A stretch of DNA of 64,000 bases, from positions 1 to 64,000 of the forward strand of contig JAEWSD010000022.1 in NCBI GenBank assembly GCA_023398615.1. Reading direction: 5' to 3'. Of the stretch, positions 36,016 to 43,460 are shown one piece after another (within the stretch, counting starts at the first letter, position 1; each line of letters opens with the position of its first letter). The notes under the pieces were generated by a model that was not told the DNA's origin, did no database searches, and saw only the letters and a list, made by a program, of their open reading frames with translations. This DNA comes from Bacillota bacterium. GTDB lineage: Bacteria; Bacillota; Clostridia; Lachnospirales; Lachnospiraceae. The translations under genes and the position numbers were made by a program.

Positions 36016-36100
36016 TCTTTGGTGCAGAAACATAATAAAAAATATCCTTTTATTGGAAAGCAGGTAAACCTTTGACGAGCAAAAAGGATACAATAAGATA

Positions 36101-36131
36101 CAAAAAGAGGACTGTCATACAACAGTCCTCT
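36101..36131 (-). terminator. Intrinsic terminator after the Ig-like gene
   Basis: Read on the minus strand: AGAGGACTGT, 6-nt loop, ACAGTCCTCT (arms 36106-36115 and 36122-36131), then TTTTTGTAT. Confidence 0.88.
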
Positions 36132-36155
36132 TATGCTGGATGGAAAGATATCTGT

Positions 36156-36833
36156 TTACTGGGAAGCGGAAGATTCCGTTTTCTCTTTACTGTTTTTTAC
36201 TTCTTCTTTCACTTCTTCTTTCATAACTGTTACTTTACACACATCATTTTTACCGTTGGCAATGGAGGCAAAAATATAAGTGGTGCCTACTTCCTTTGCA
36301 GTAACTGTTCCGCCCGGACTTACCGATGCAATCGTATCGTCGTTACTGGAAAATAAAGCTTCCTCAACCGTATTGCTGGATTTTAATATTGCAGTCAGTG
36401 TGGTTTTGCTTCCGACAGTTAATGTAATTTCGGATTTCGTCAGCTTAACACTGATAGCCGGCGGCCCTACGGTTATGTCACAAGTCAGGGAGGTTATTGT
36501 CTTTGCTCCGTCCTTAACAATTACAGTGACAGTAGCAGTTCCGAGGTCCTGTGCCGTAATGACACCCGAATCGTCAACGCTTGCAATGGCACCGTCGCTT
36601 GTCTTGTAGGTCACTTTATAGCTGTCCTTAATATTATATAACTTAAGATTGAAGGAATTACCCTTAACCAGTGATTTGCTTTTTACGTTAAGCCGGATGT
36701 CATTTTGATCCTCCTGAACACTGGATGCATGAGCTACCATAATATTGCCGACAATAGGATACGGAAAGATCACAGTGAAGAATAAATACAAGCCGAGCGC
36801 CAACAGACACTTTTTTAACAATTTACTTTTCAT
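36156..36833 (-). CDS. Secreted protein with two bacterial Ig-like (BIG_2) domains
   Basis: A 225-residue exported protein. From ATG 36833 (GGGAGG 8 bp upstream) it has a basic start, a hydrophobic helix (LLALGLYLFFTVIFPYP) and then an Ala-rich cleavage region near VAHASS. Two Ig-like domains follow, each with the strand pattern of BIG_2: TSDGAIASVDDSGVITAQDLG TA-type and SSNDDTIASVSPGGTVTA. The C-terminus is a Lys/Glu-rich tail (EEVKEEVKNSKEKTE). No catalytic domain or sorting signal is seen. The frame opens 60 bp upstream, but without a ribosome binding site. Role at the cell surface is unknown; it is divergent from a two-component system. Confidence 0.8.
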   Translation of the reverse strand: MKSKLLKKCLLALGLYLFFTVIFPYPIVGNIMVAHASSVQEDQNDIRLNVKSKSLVKGNSFNLKLYNIKDSYKVTYKTSDGAIASVDDSGVITAQDLGTATVTVIVKDGAKTITSLTCDITVGPPAISVKLTKSEITLTVGSKTTLTAILKSSNTVEEALFSSNDDTIASVSPGGTVTAKEVGTTYIFASIANGKNDVCKVTVMKEEVKEEVKNSKEKTESSASQ

Positions 36834-36992
36834 GGCATTGTCCTCCCAAAAGAGATTACATTTATTCCGACATTGCATTTTTGTATCTATCATAAAAATA
36901 CTATAATACTAGTTTTTGTCAGAAACGTGGCAAATCTTAAAAAAAACTTAAGAATTGATAAGAGATTTTAATATATATTATTTCATTTCCAC

Positions 36993-37022
36993 TTGTTTTT
37001 AACCATCAAAATACTATATAAT
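36993..37022 (+). promoter_or_regulatory. Promoter of the second two-component system
   Basis: TTGTTT at 36993-36998, 18 bp, TATAAT at 37017-37022; start expected near 37029. Confidence 0.5.
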
Positions 37023-37083
37023 TATATTAGTTTATTATTGTGAAATAATATGCGATGATTTCTTATGTTTGGAGGGAAACACC

Positions 37084-37776
37084 ATGCAATATATTTTAAT
37101 AGCCGATGATAACCACGACATTACGGATGTTTTATCCACATATTCCAAGAAAGAAGGCCTGGAGCCGGTTATTGCATCCGATGGAGAGGAAGCGTTCCAA
37201 TTATTCGAACAGTATAATCCTGCGGCGGTTTTATTGGATGTGATGATGCCGAAGGAAGACGGATATGAGGTTTGCAGGAAAATACGCGCGAGATCAAATG
37301 TGCCGGTCATTCTTATTACGGCACGGGGCGAAGATTTCGAACGTATTATGGGACTTGACATCGGTGCCGACGATTATATCGTAAAGCCTTTCAGCCCAAG
37401 CGAAGTCATGGCAAGAGTGAGAGCGGTCCTAAGAAGGATGACAAGAACCGAGAAGGACATAAAATCCGGAAATACCATAGCAACCAGTAACCTGGTAATT
37501 AATCTGGACGAATATACATTACATATTAACGGAATAAAGCTTGCTCTGACTAAGAAAGAAATTGAGACAATGTGGACGCTGGCAAAGAATCCGAATAAGG
37601 TATTCTCAAGGGACAATCTTCTTGACAGTCTCTGGGGTTTCGATTATTTCGGTGACAGCAGGACCGTTGACTCCCACATCAAGCGGCTGCGTGCGAAACT
37701 GGATACGGTGGAGCATCCGAAATGGAATATCAAAACGATCTGGGGCGTCGGCTACAAGTTCGAGATAGAAGAGTAG
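37084..37776 (+). CDS. OmpR-family response regulator
   Basis: A 230-residue response regulator with a receiver domain (D8-D9 acidic pair, phospho-acceptor D52 in LLDVMMPKEDG, switch threonine in ILITARGED, lysine in YIVKPFSP) and a winged-helix output domain ending WGFDYFGDSRTVDSHIKRLR and IWGVGYKFE. GGAGG sets ATG 37084; the TTG opening of the frame at 37069 lies in that site. The kinase gene follows 13 bp after. The regulated genes are not known; the divergent Ig-like protein is one candidate. Confidence 0.92.
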   Translation: MQYILIADDNHDITDVLSTYSKKEGLEPVIASDGEEAFQLFEQYNPAAVLLDVMMPKEDGYEVCRKIRARSNVPVILITARGEDFERIMGLDIGADDYIVKPFSPSEVMARVRAVLRRMTRTEKDIKSGNTIATSNLVINLDEYTLHINGIKLALTKKEIETMWTLAKNPNKVFSRDNLLDSLWGFDYFGDSRTVDSHIKRLRAKLDTVEHPKWNIKTIWGVGYKFEIEE

Positions 37777-37789
37777 CGGGTATATAAAA

Positions 37790-39280
37790 ATGGAAAACAA
37801 GAATAAAGTCAGGGTCAGGAACCGGCTTTTTTTTAAGGTCTTCATCAATTATGCAATTATGATTACCGTATTTGCGGTCCTTCTTGGAATCATATATCTG
37901 GAATTGTATGAAACGAAGACCCTGGACAATTATAAGCATAGTTTACAGACACAGGCGGCCAGTATCGCAAAGAAGCTTTCCAAGACCATAATCAACGGTG
38001 AAGGAAAGGATAGCTATCTGGAATACCTGGGCATGATAGATGATTATAACGGCGGAGAGCCGGATATCTGGACGATATCCAATCCGAAGGCGTCGAATCC
38101 CATGGACAAGGCTTTTGAGAATAATGATTTGACGGAAGTACAGCTGCCGGAAGATTGTATTGAAGTAATCAATCATGCTTTTAAAAATGAATCGCTTTAC
38201 CGTACCGGGTATTATGAAGAGTTTGGAGGAATGTCCGCCATTTTCGGAGTGCCTGTCAGTATTAACGGTGAAGCGGTAGGTGTCGTTATGCTTACGTCAA
38301 AGGTGGAGGTACAGGAGCAAATTGTCAACAGCAGTATGTATCTCATTATAATAAGTGCGTTAGTTGCACTATTCATTTCCTTTATTATCGCGATATTATT
38401 TGCCAGCGGTTTATCCAGGCCGATATCTAGGATGCGGGTTATTGCTATGGAGCTGGCCGACGGAAAGTATGAAAGCAAGACGGATATTGACCGGAAGGAT
38501 GAGCTTGGTGATTTGGCACGTACGATTGATATTTTGGCGGATGAACTCAAGGAGAATGAGATTGAAAGGGACAACAGGGAACAGGTGAGGATTGATTTCT
38601 TTGCCAACGTATCGCATGAACTTCGGACACCGATCACGGTAATGCGCGCCTACATTGAATCGTTAGTGGACGGGGTTGTTACGGATGAAGAGAAGATTAA
38701 CCAGTATTACAGCAGGATGTTTTCTGAGTGCAAGGGAATGGAACGACTGGTAGGAGATCTGCTTTTACTTTCAAAAATGCAGAATCCGGATTTTGTTGTT
38801 GAAAAAGAGCCGATTAATATAGCACAGATCTTTGATGATTTAATCAGAAGTGTACATGCCATCAGTGTGGAGAAAAATATTTCCGTCGAAATCGTGAAGG
38901 ACCAATCAACTTATATGATGATGGGAGATTATGACAGATTACGGCAGATGTTTCTTATCATTTTGGATAATTCCATAAAGTTTACGGGAGTAAATTCTAC
39001 CATACACATAAATTTATCAAAGAAGGACAGACTAAAAGTATCGATCAAAGACGAAGGGATAGGAATTGCCGAAGAGGATTTACCGAGTATCTTCGATAAA
39101 TTCTATAAATCCAAATTAAAACAGAACGAGCAGGGTTCCGGCCTGGGACTCGCGATTGCAAAGCAGATTGCCCAGAAACACGGCGGGAGCATTGAAGTAA
39201 ACAGTACTGTAGGAGTCGGTACGGAGTTTGTATTTTATTTTCAATGCCTGGAGGATTATGTTGAAGATTTAAATATTTAA
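37790..39280 (+). CDS. Sensor histidine kinase (HAMP-HisKA-HATPase)
   Basis: A 496-residue membrane kinase partnered with the preceding regulator. Helix 1 (about 15-38), an extracellular sensor domain of about 145 residues, helix 2 (about 183-205), a HAMP linker, then the dimerisation domain with phospho-acceptor H276 in NVSHELRTPITVMRAY and the ATPase domain with N-box ILDNSIKF, DEGIGI and GSGLGLAIAKQ. The sensor domain matches no small-molecule pocket that I recognise. There is no PAS domain, unlike PhoR upstream. After it comes a 489-bp stretch with repeats and a 6S RNA gene. Confidence 0.9.
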   Translation: MENKNKVRVRNRLFFKVFINYAIMITVFAVLLGIIYLELYETKTLDNYKHSLQTQAASIAKKLSKTIINGEGKDSYLEYLGMIDDYNGGEPDIWTISNPKASNPMDKAFENNDLTEVQLPEDCIEVINHAFKNESLYRTGYYEEFGGMSAIFGVPVSINGEAVGVVMLTSKVEVQEQIVNSSMYLIIISALVALFISFIIAILFASGLSRPISRMRVIAMELADGKYESKTDIDRKDELGDLARTIDILADELKENEIERDNREQVRIDFFANVSHELRTPITVMRAYIESLVDGVVTDEEKINQYYSRMFSECKGMERLVGDLLLLSKMQNPDFVVEKEPINIAQIFDDLIRSVHAISVEKNISVEIVKDQSTYMMMGDYDRLRQMFLIILDNSIKFTGVNSTIHINLSKKDRLKVSIKDEGIGIAEEDLPSIFDKFYKSKLKQNEQGSGLGLAIAKQIAQKHGGSIEVNSTVGVGTEFVFYFQCLEDYVEDLNI

Positions 39281-39290
39281 TACACAATGC

Positions 39291-39472
39291 TGAACCGTAC
39301 ATGCATTCGTTACAGTTCAGCCTTACGGCTAAACTGAAATAATGGATGCACAGAAATTATGCAAGATGCATAATTTCGCGCATGCATGTCTCGGGTTTTC
39401 TGTGACTTTCGCTTCGCTGCACTCACAAAAAACACCTCGCGATACCATAAGTTGAACCGTACATGCATTCGT
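39291..39472. repeat. Repeat block bounded by 20-bp direct repeats, with dispersed repeat copy 2
   Basis: TGAACCGTACATGCATTCGT occurs at 39291-39310 and again at 39453-39472. Between them are two hairpins (GTTCAGCC/GGCTAAAC near 39314-39333; AAATTATGC/GCATAATTT at 39355-39377) and, at 39383-39448, the 66-bp sequence that recurs inverted at 10887-10952. No gene is seen. The layout suggests a small non-coding insertion with duplicated ends, though no transposase-type terminal repeats are evident. Confidence 0.65.
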
Positions 39473-39492
39473 ACATTTTAGACATAAAGAGC

Positions 39493-39521
39493 TTGAATCT
39501 TTCCATAAAATAATATATAAT
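39493..39521 (+). promoter_or_regulatory. Promoter of the 6S RNA gene
   Basis: TTGAAT at 39493-39498, exactly 17 bp, consensus TATAAT at 39516-39521. The expected start (about 39528-39530) coincides with the 5' end of the structured RNA. Confidence 0.8.
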
Positions 39522-39529
39522 TGACCTAT

Positions 39530-39710
39530 AAGAAGTTCCTGGGATGTGCGATACTCCTGTAATTTTGAACCTACATGATATAAAAGGGATTCCTAATCCG
39601 TAAGATGATGTCAGGCCGCCAATGCAGCGGAAGGCAGAGGCTTATGTGCGGAAACCCACCTAGCTTGGCTAGGAGTCAAAATACAGGAAACGGCGTTTCG
39701 GGTTCATCAC
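39530..39710 (+). ncRNA. ssrS: 6S RNA
   Basis: No reading frame fits here, but the segment has its own promoter and terminator and folds as a long rod. The closing stem CCTGGGATGT (39538-39547) pairs with GCGTTTCGGG (39693-39702), closely like the E. coli 6S closing stem; the next stem CCTGTAATTTTGA pairs with TCAAAATACAGG (around 39556-39568 and 39676-39687), and CCTA with TAGG continues it. Asymmetric internal loops and small hairpins fill the centre. 6S RNA mimics an open promoter and sequesters sigma-A RNA polymerase in slow growth. Ends are approximate. Confidence 0.72.
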
Positions 39711-39721
39711 AAAAGAGAAAG

Positions 39722-39743
39722 GGCAGCTTTAGCTGCCTTTTTT
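39722..39743 (+). terminator. Intrinsic terminator of the 6S RNA gene
   Basis: GGCAGCT, TT, AGCTGCC and six T. It lies 26 bp before the nadE start; read-through could still feed nadE, as I see no separate nadE promoter. Confidence 0.9.
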
Positions 39744-39769
39744 ATACATATGAAAGGGTACGGTGAACG

Positions 39770-41692
39770 ATGAAGCACGGATTTGTAAAGGCTGCCGCCG
39801 CTACACCGAAGATTCGGGTGGCGGACTGCGGCTATAATGCGGACAGGATTATCGAATTAATAGGGATTGCGGAAAAAAATGAAGTAAAAATACTGGCATT
39901 GCCGGAACTTTGTCTTACCGGCTATACCTGTGGGGATCTGTTTCTGCAGGATACCCTGCTGAACAGTGCCAGGGAAGAATTAAGGAGGATCACGGCTTTT
40001 ACGCTTGGAAAGAACGTGCTTACAGCTCTGGGCTTACCGTTATGCAGGGACGGCAAGCTGTATAATACTGCGGCTGTGATCCAGAACGGCAGGCTCCTGG
40101 GACTTATTCCAAAAAAAAATATTCCGAACTATTCGGAATTCTATGAAGCCAGACATTTTAATCCGGGAAATGAAAAACCGGTATATATAAAGCTGTTTGA
40201 CCGGATGGTTCCATTTGGGACGAATATTTTGTTCCGGTGCACCGAAATGCCCTCTTTGGTAATCGGTGCGGAGATATGTGAAGATCTGTGGGTACCGGTA
40301 CCGCCCGGTAACGGACATGCTATGGCCGGGGCTACCGTTATTCTGAACCTTTCCGCAAGCGACGAGACAACCGGCAAGGATATCTATCGCCGCGAACTGA
40401 TTCAAAGCCAGTCGGCGCGGCTGGTATGCGGCTATATTTACGCGGACGCGGGAGAAGGCGAATCTACGACGGATCTGGTATTCACCGGACATAATCTGAT
40501 TGCGGAAAACGGTATCCTACTGAAACAGTCGAAACGCTTTGAGAATGAGATGATTTATTCGGAGTTGGATGTCCAGAAAATGATTAATGAACGCCGGAGG
40601 ATGACTACCTTTACGGCCGCTTCCGTACAGGACTATGAGATTATCGAATACTCCTGTCTTTTTCCTGCGGGCTTACCGGAGACTTCCCTTACCCGGCCGA
40701 TAGACAGGGCACCGTTTGTACCCAGGGTGAAGGAGGACAGGGATAAGCGCTGTGAGGAAATCATCCATATACAGGCCTACGGTTTAAAGAAGAGACTGGA
40801 ACATACGGATTGCAGGAGTGCGGTAATCGGAATATCCGGCGGGCTGGATTCCACCCTGGCGCTGCTTGTTACCGGTAAAGCCTTTGATCTGCTCGGACTG
40901 GACAGAAAAGGCATCATCAGCGTGACCATGCCCTGCTTCGGCACGACGGACAGAACCTATCGGAATGCCCTTGCTTTGGCCGGACAGCTGAATACTACCC
41001 TGAAAGAGATACCGATTAGTGAAGCGGTGCTTCTTCATTTCAGGGATATCGGCAAGGACGCCGATAATCACGATATAACCTATGAGAATTCACAGGCCAG
41101 GGAACGGACACAGATATTAATGGATGTGGCAAACCTCAAGAACGGTCTGGTCATCGGAACAGGTGATATGTCGGAGCTGGCCCTGGGCTGGGCTACCTAT
41201 AACGGAGATCATATGTCAATGTATGGAGTCAATGCTTCGATTCCGAAGACCCTGGTGAGATATCTGGTATCCTATTTTGCTGAAACCACGCCGGATGAAA
41301 AATTAAGCGATGTGCTGTTTGACATATTGGACACCCCTGTAAGCCCCGAACTGCTGCCGCCTGTAAAAGGCGTTATCTCCCAGAAGACGGAGGATATCGT
41401 CGGGCCGTACGAGCTTCATGACTTTTTCCTGTACTATGTCATGAGGTTTGGTTTTACACCCTCCAAGATTTACCGTATGGCCCGAAAAGCTTTTGAAGGC
41501 GAATATTCAGGGGAAACCATATTAAAATGGCTGACGGTCTTTTATAAACGTTTTTTCTCGCAGCAATTCAAACGCTCCTGTCTGCCGGACGGGCCCAAGG
41601 TAGGATCTGTTGCGTTATCACCCAGAGGTGATTTAAGAATGCCGAGTGATGCCAGTGCGGCTTTATGGCTGGAGGACTTGAAAAATATTTGA
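39770..41692 (+). CDS. nadE: Glutamine-dependent NAD+ synthetase
   Basis: A 640-residue two-domain enzyme that makes NAD from deamido-NAD, ATP and glutamine. The N-terminal nitrilase-type glutaminase (about 1-290) has the catalytic triad in [11 protein letters not shown] (Glu), [18 protein letters not shown] (Lys) and [11 protein letters not shown] (Cys). The C-terminal synthetase has the P-loop [31 protein letters not shown] and the [12 protein letters not shown] tail. Ammonia is channelled from one to the other. It lies just after the 6S RNA terminator and before degV. Length is normal for the fused type. Confidence 0.97.
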   Translation: MKHGFVKAAAATPKIRVADCGYNADRIIELIGIAEKNEVKILALPELCLTGYTCGDLFLQDTLLNSAREELRRITAFTLGKNVLTALGLPLCRDGKLYNTAAVIQNGRLLGLIPKKNIPNYSEFYEARHFNPGNEKPVYIKLFDRMVPFGTNILFRCTEMPSLVIGAEICEDLWVPVPPGNGHAMAGATVILNLSASDETTGKDIYRRELIQSQSARLVCGYIYADAGEGESTTDLVFTGHNLIAENGILLKQSKRFENEMIYSELDVQKMINERRRMTTFTAASVQDYEIIEYSCLFPAGLPETSLTRPIDRAPFVPRVKEDRDKRCEEIIHIQAYGLKKRLEHTDCRSAVIGISGGLDSTLALLVTGKAFDLLGLDRKGIISVTMPCFGTTDRTYRNALALAGQLNTTLKEIPISEAVLLHFRDIGKDADNHDITYENSQARERTQILMDVANLKNGLVIGTGDMSELALGWATYNGDHMSMYGVNASIPKTLVRYLVSYFAETTPDEKLSDVLFDILDTPVSPELLPPVKGVISQKTEDIVGPYELHDFFLYYVMRFGFTPSKIYRMARKAFEGEYSGETILKWLTVFYKRFFSQQFKRSCLPDGPKVGSVALSPRGDLRMPSDASAALWLEDLKNI

Positions 41693-41701
41693 CGGAGGAT
41701 A

Positions 41702-41779
41702 GGTTGAAAAATAAATTTTTCAACCACAAGTTTGTGCTTGCGCACCACAAACTTGATATGCGCAAAAAGCGTGCGCAAG
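41702..41779. repeat. Compact multi-hairpin element between nadE and degV
   Basis: Hairpin 1 has perfect 11-bp arms (41702-41712 and 41715-41725). Hairpin 2 is CAAGTTTGTG/CACAAACTTG (41727-41736 and 41746-41755) with loop CTTGCGCAC; that loop is the exact complement of GTGCGCAAG at 41771-41779, so a pseudoknot or alternative stem can form. There is no T-run, so it is not an ordinary terminator. Confidence 0.75.
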
Positions 41780-41796
41780 AATAGAGGATAAGATGA

Positions 41797-42669
41797 ATGG
41801 CATTAAAAATTATTACGGATTCTGCCTGTGACCTGCCGAAATGGTTCATCGAAGAACATAAGCTGCACGTAATTCCAACGCCCGTTGTTATTAATGAAAA
41901 GGATTATTTTGACGGACAAACCATAATGCCGGAAGAGTTTTACAATATATTGAGAGCCGGTACGGATATTAAGACATATCATATCAATACCTTTATGTTT
42001 AAAAAGAATTTTGAGCCTTATGCGAAGAACCGGGATGAACTGATCTATATCTGTTTTTCCACAGGCATTGCAGGTACCTACAATGCCGCAAATTTAGCCA
42101 GGGCGGAGCTGCTGGAGGAGTATCCGGATTTTGACCTGACTATAATTGATTCCAGAGGTGCCTCCCTGGGATTTGGCCTTGCGGTGAGAAAGGCGGTCGA
42201 TATGCTGGAAAATCGCGAACCGAAGCAGAAAATCATCGATGCGGTGGAATACCATTGCAGCCATATGGAACAGATCTTTACGGTGGAAACTCTGGAATAC
42301 CTCTATAAAGGCGGACGTTTAAGCAAGACCTCCGCAATTGCAGGAGGGCTTTTGGATATCAAGCCGATTATTGAGGTCAATAATGAGGGCGCGCTGACTG
42401 CCGTCGGAAAAGTCAGAGGACGCCAGCGTTCCCTGAAAAGGCTGGTTGAAATGGCAGGCGAAAGAGGAAGATCACTCGATAAGCAGGTAATCGGCCTGGT
42501 ACACGGAGATGATTATAAGACGCTTTTGAAGGTAAAAGCCATGCTGAAACAAAAGTACGGCTGCCGGAATTTTCTGGAAAGCTATGTCGGCTGTGCGATT
42601 GGGGCGCATACCGGGCCGGGAATTATCGGTATCATATTCTTAGACGGGGAGTCGCCGTATGGTATGTAG
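41797..42669 (+). CDS. DegV family fatty-acid-binding protein
   Basis: A 290-residue cytoplasmic DegV protein. Members bind one fatty acid between two alpha/beta domains and some act as FakB, which presents exogenous fatty acids to the kinase FakA. It begins KIITDSACDLP, has the lipid head-group serine/threonine region CFSTGIAGTYNAAN and the second-domain ETLEYLYKGGRLSKT motif typical of the family. No fakA-like gene is in the window. It starts 105 bp after nadE, behind the multi-hairpin element, and its nearest upstream purine run is GAGGATAAG. Confidence 0.9.
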   Translation: MALKIITDSACDLPKWFIEEHKLHVIPTPVVINEKDYFDGQTIMPEEFYNILRAGTDIKTYHINTFMFKKNFEPYAKNRDELIYICFSTGIAGTYNAANLARAELLEEYPDFDLTIIDSRGASLGFGLAVRKAVDMLENREPKQKIIDAVEYHCSHMEQIFTVETLEYLYKGGRLSKTSAIAGGLLDIKPIIEVNNEGALTAVGKVRGRQRSLKRLVEMAGERGRSLDKQVIGLVHGDDYKTLLKVKAMLKQKYGCRNFLESYVGCAIGAHTGPGIIGIIFLDGESPYGM

Positions 42670-42693
42670 CAGCAGGTACATACATTCGCAATA

Positions 42694-42793
42694 AAAAGGC
42701 TGCCGCAGAAATAAAGATTTGGGGCCGTTGCAAAACTCATGCTCACCATAATTATGAGTTTGTAACAGCCCTTAATATTTTTGCGACAGCTTA
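42694..42793. terminator. Nested hairpins between convergent degV and a membrane-protein gene
   Basis: An inner stem of about 18 bp (42722-42740 with 42754-42771, one bulge) lies inside weaker outer arms (AAGGCTGCCGCA near 42696 and TGCGACAGCTT near 42783). T- and A-rich flanks on both sides fit a bidirectional terminator. Confidence 0.65.
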
Positions 42794-42806
42794 CTTTACT
42801 ATGTAT

Positions 42807-43262
42807 TTATTGTTCTTCTGGTAATGCGGCTTTTGCCAGAGTATTTTTAATGGCATCCAGCAGCAGGGTCTCCGTAAACCTGCTTTCGTCCGACAAAGTG
42901 ATGGAGTTAATGTCAGTACCTTCATTCAGCTGCTTGTTGATATTTTCTAATGAAGGTTCCACCAACGGAAACATTGTAGTAATTGCCTCATCGATGTTCA
43001 CGATACGGACGGAATTGATATGGTCTGAATCCAGGACGACTTCCAGATTCAGGACGGTATCATTCAGTTCCAGTGTTGAGGTCCATACTCCCGGCCTGTA
43101 CTGGTTGCCGGAAGCGGTTGAATCCGTATCCTCCTTCTTGTTCAAAAACATAACAATTAGCAGTATAATTAGTAATATACCGAGGCCAGCAAAAATAGCC
43201 GTATATATTATTTCTTTTAAGTGAATTACGACAATCTTGGTCTTTGACATATGATTCACCAT
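42807..43262 (-). CDS. Hypothetical membrane-anchored protein, remotely FMN_bind-like
   Basis: A 151-residue protein with a short basic start, one membrane helix (about 17-41) and an extracytoplasmic domain. The domain order resembles the FMN-binding domain of RnfG/NqrC proteins: VVLDSDHINSVRIVNIDEAI, then ESRFTETLLLDAIKNTLAKA where true members have an SGAT motif that attaches FMN. That motif is absent (DESRFTE instead), so covalent flavin is not expected. AGGA lies 5 bp before ATG 43262. It is convergent with degV and divergent from addB. I give no function; the family link is a guess from pattern. Confidence 0.6.
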   Translation of the reverse strand: MVNHMSKTKIVVIHLKEIIYTAIFAGLGILLIILLIVMFLNKKEDTDSTASGNQYRPGVWTSTLELNDTVLNLEVVLDSDHINSVRIVNIDEAITTMFPLVEPSLENINKQLNEGTDINSITLSDESRFTETLLLDAIKNTLAKAALPEEQ

Positions 43263-43411
43263 GCCTTTCCTGGTAGAAGATTAATACTTTTCAGATCTAC
43301 GCAGCCTTCCATAAAGAATACTTTATATATCTTATTATCTGAAAGCTGAAATTATGATTCATAGAAAGTAAAAGTTAAGAACATATTTGAATCGAATAAT
43401 AGGGACGATTA

Positions 43412-43420
43412 TGGTATAAT
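43412..43420 (+). promoter_or_regulatory. Extended -10 promoter of addB-addA
   Basis: TGG directly before a consensus TATAAT (43415-43420) makes an extended -10 element, which can work without a good -35 box; none is obvious at 17 bp. Confidence 0.5.
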
Positions 43421-43460
43421 TACCGTAAAAGAATGTCGGAACGGAAGGTTGGAATATAGA

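Noticed and set aside
39600..39660. GTCAGG and GGAAGGCAG words resembling signal recognition particle RNA
   Set aside because: The GGAA tetraloop and the domain IV order do not fit SRP RNA, whereas the closing stem and rod shape fit 6S RNA.
42781..43224. 147-codon plus-strand frame opposite the small membrane protein
   Set aside because: It is antisense to a minus-strand gene that has a ribosome binding site, a membrane helix and normal composition; this frame has none of these.
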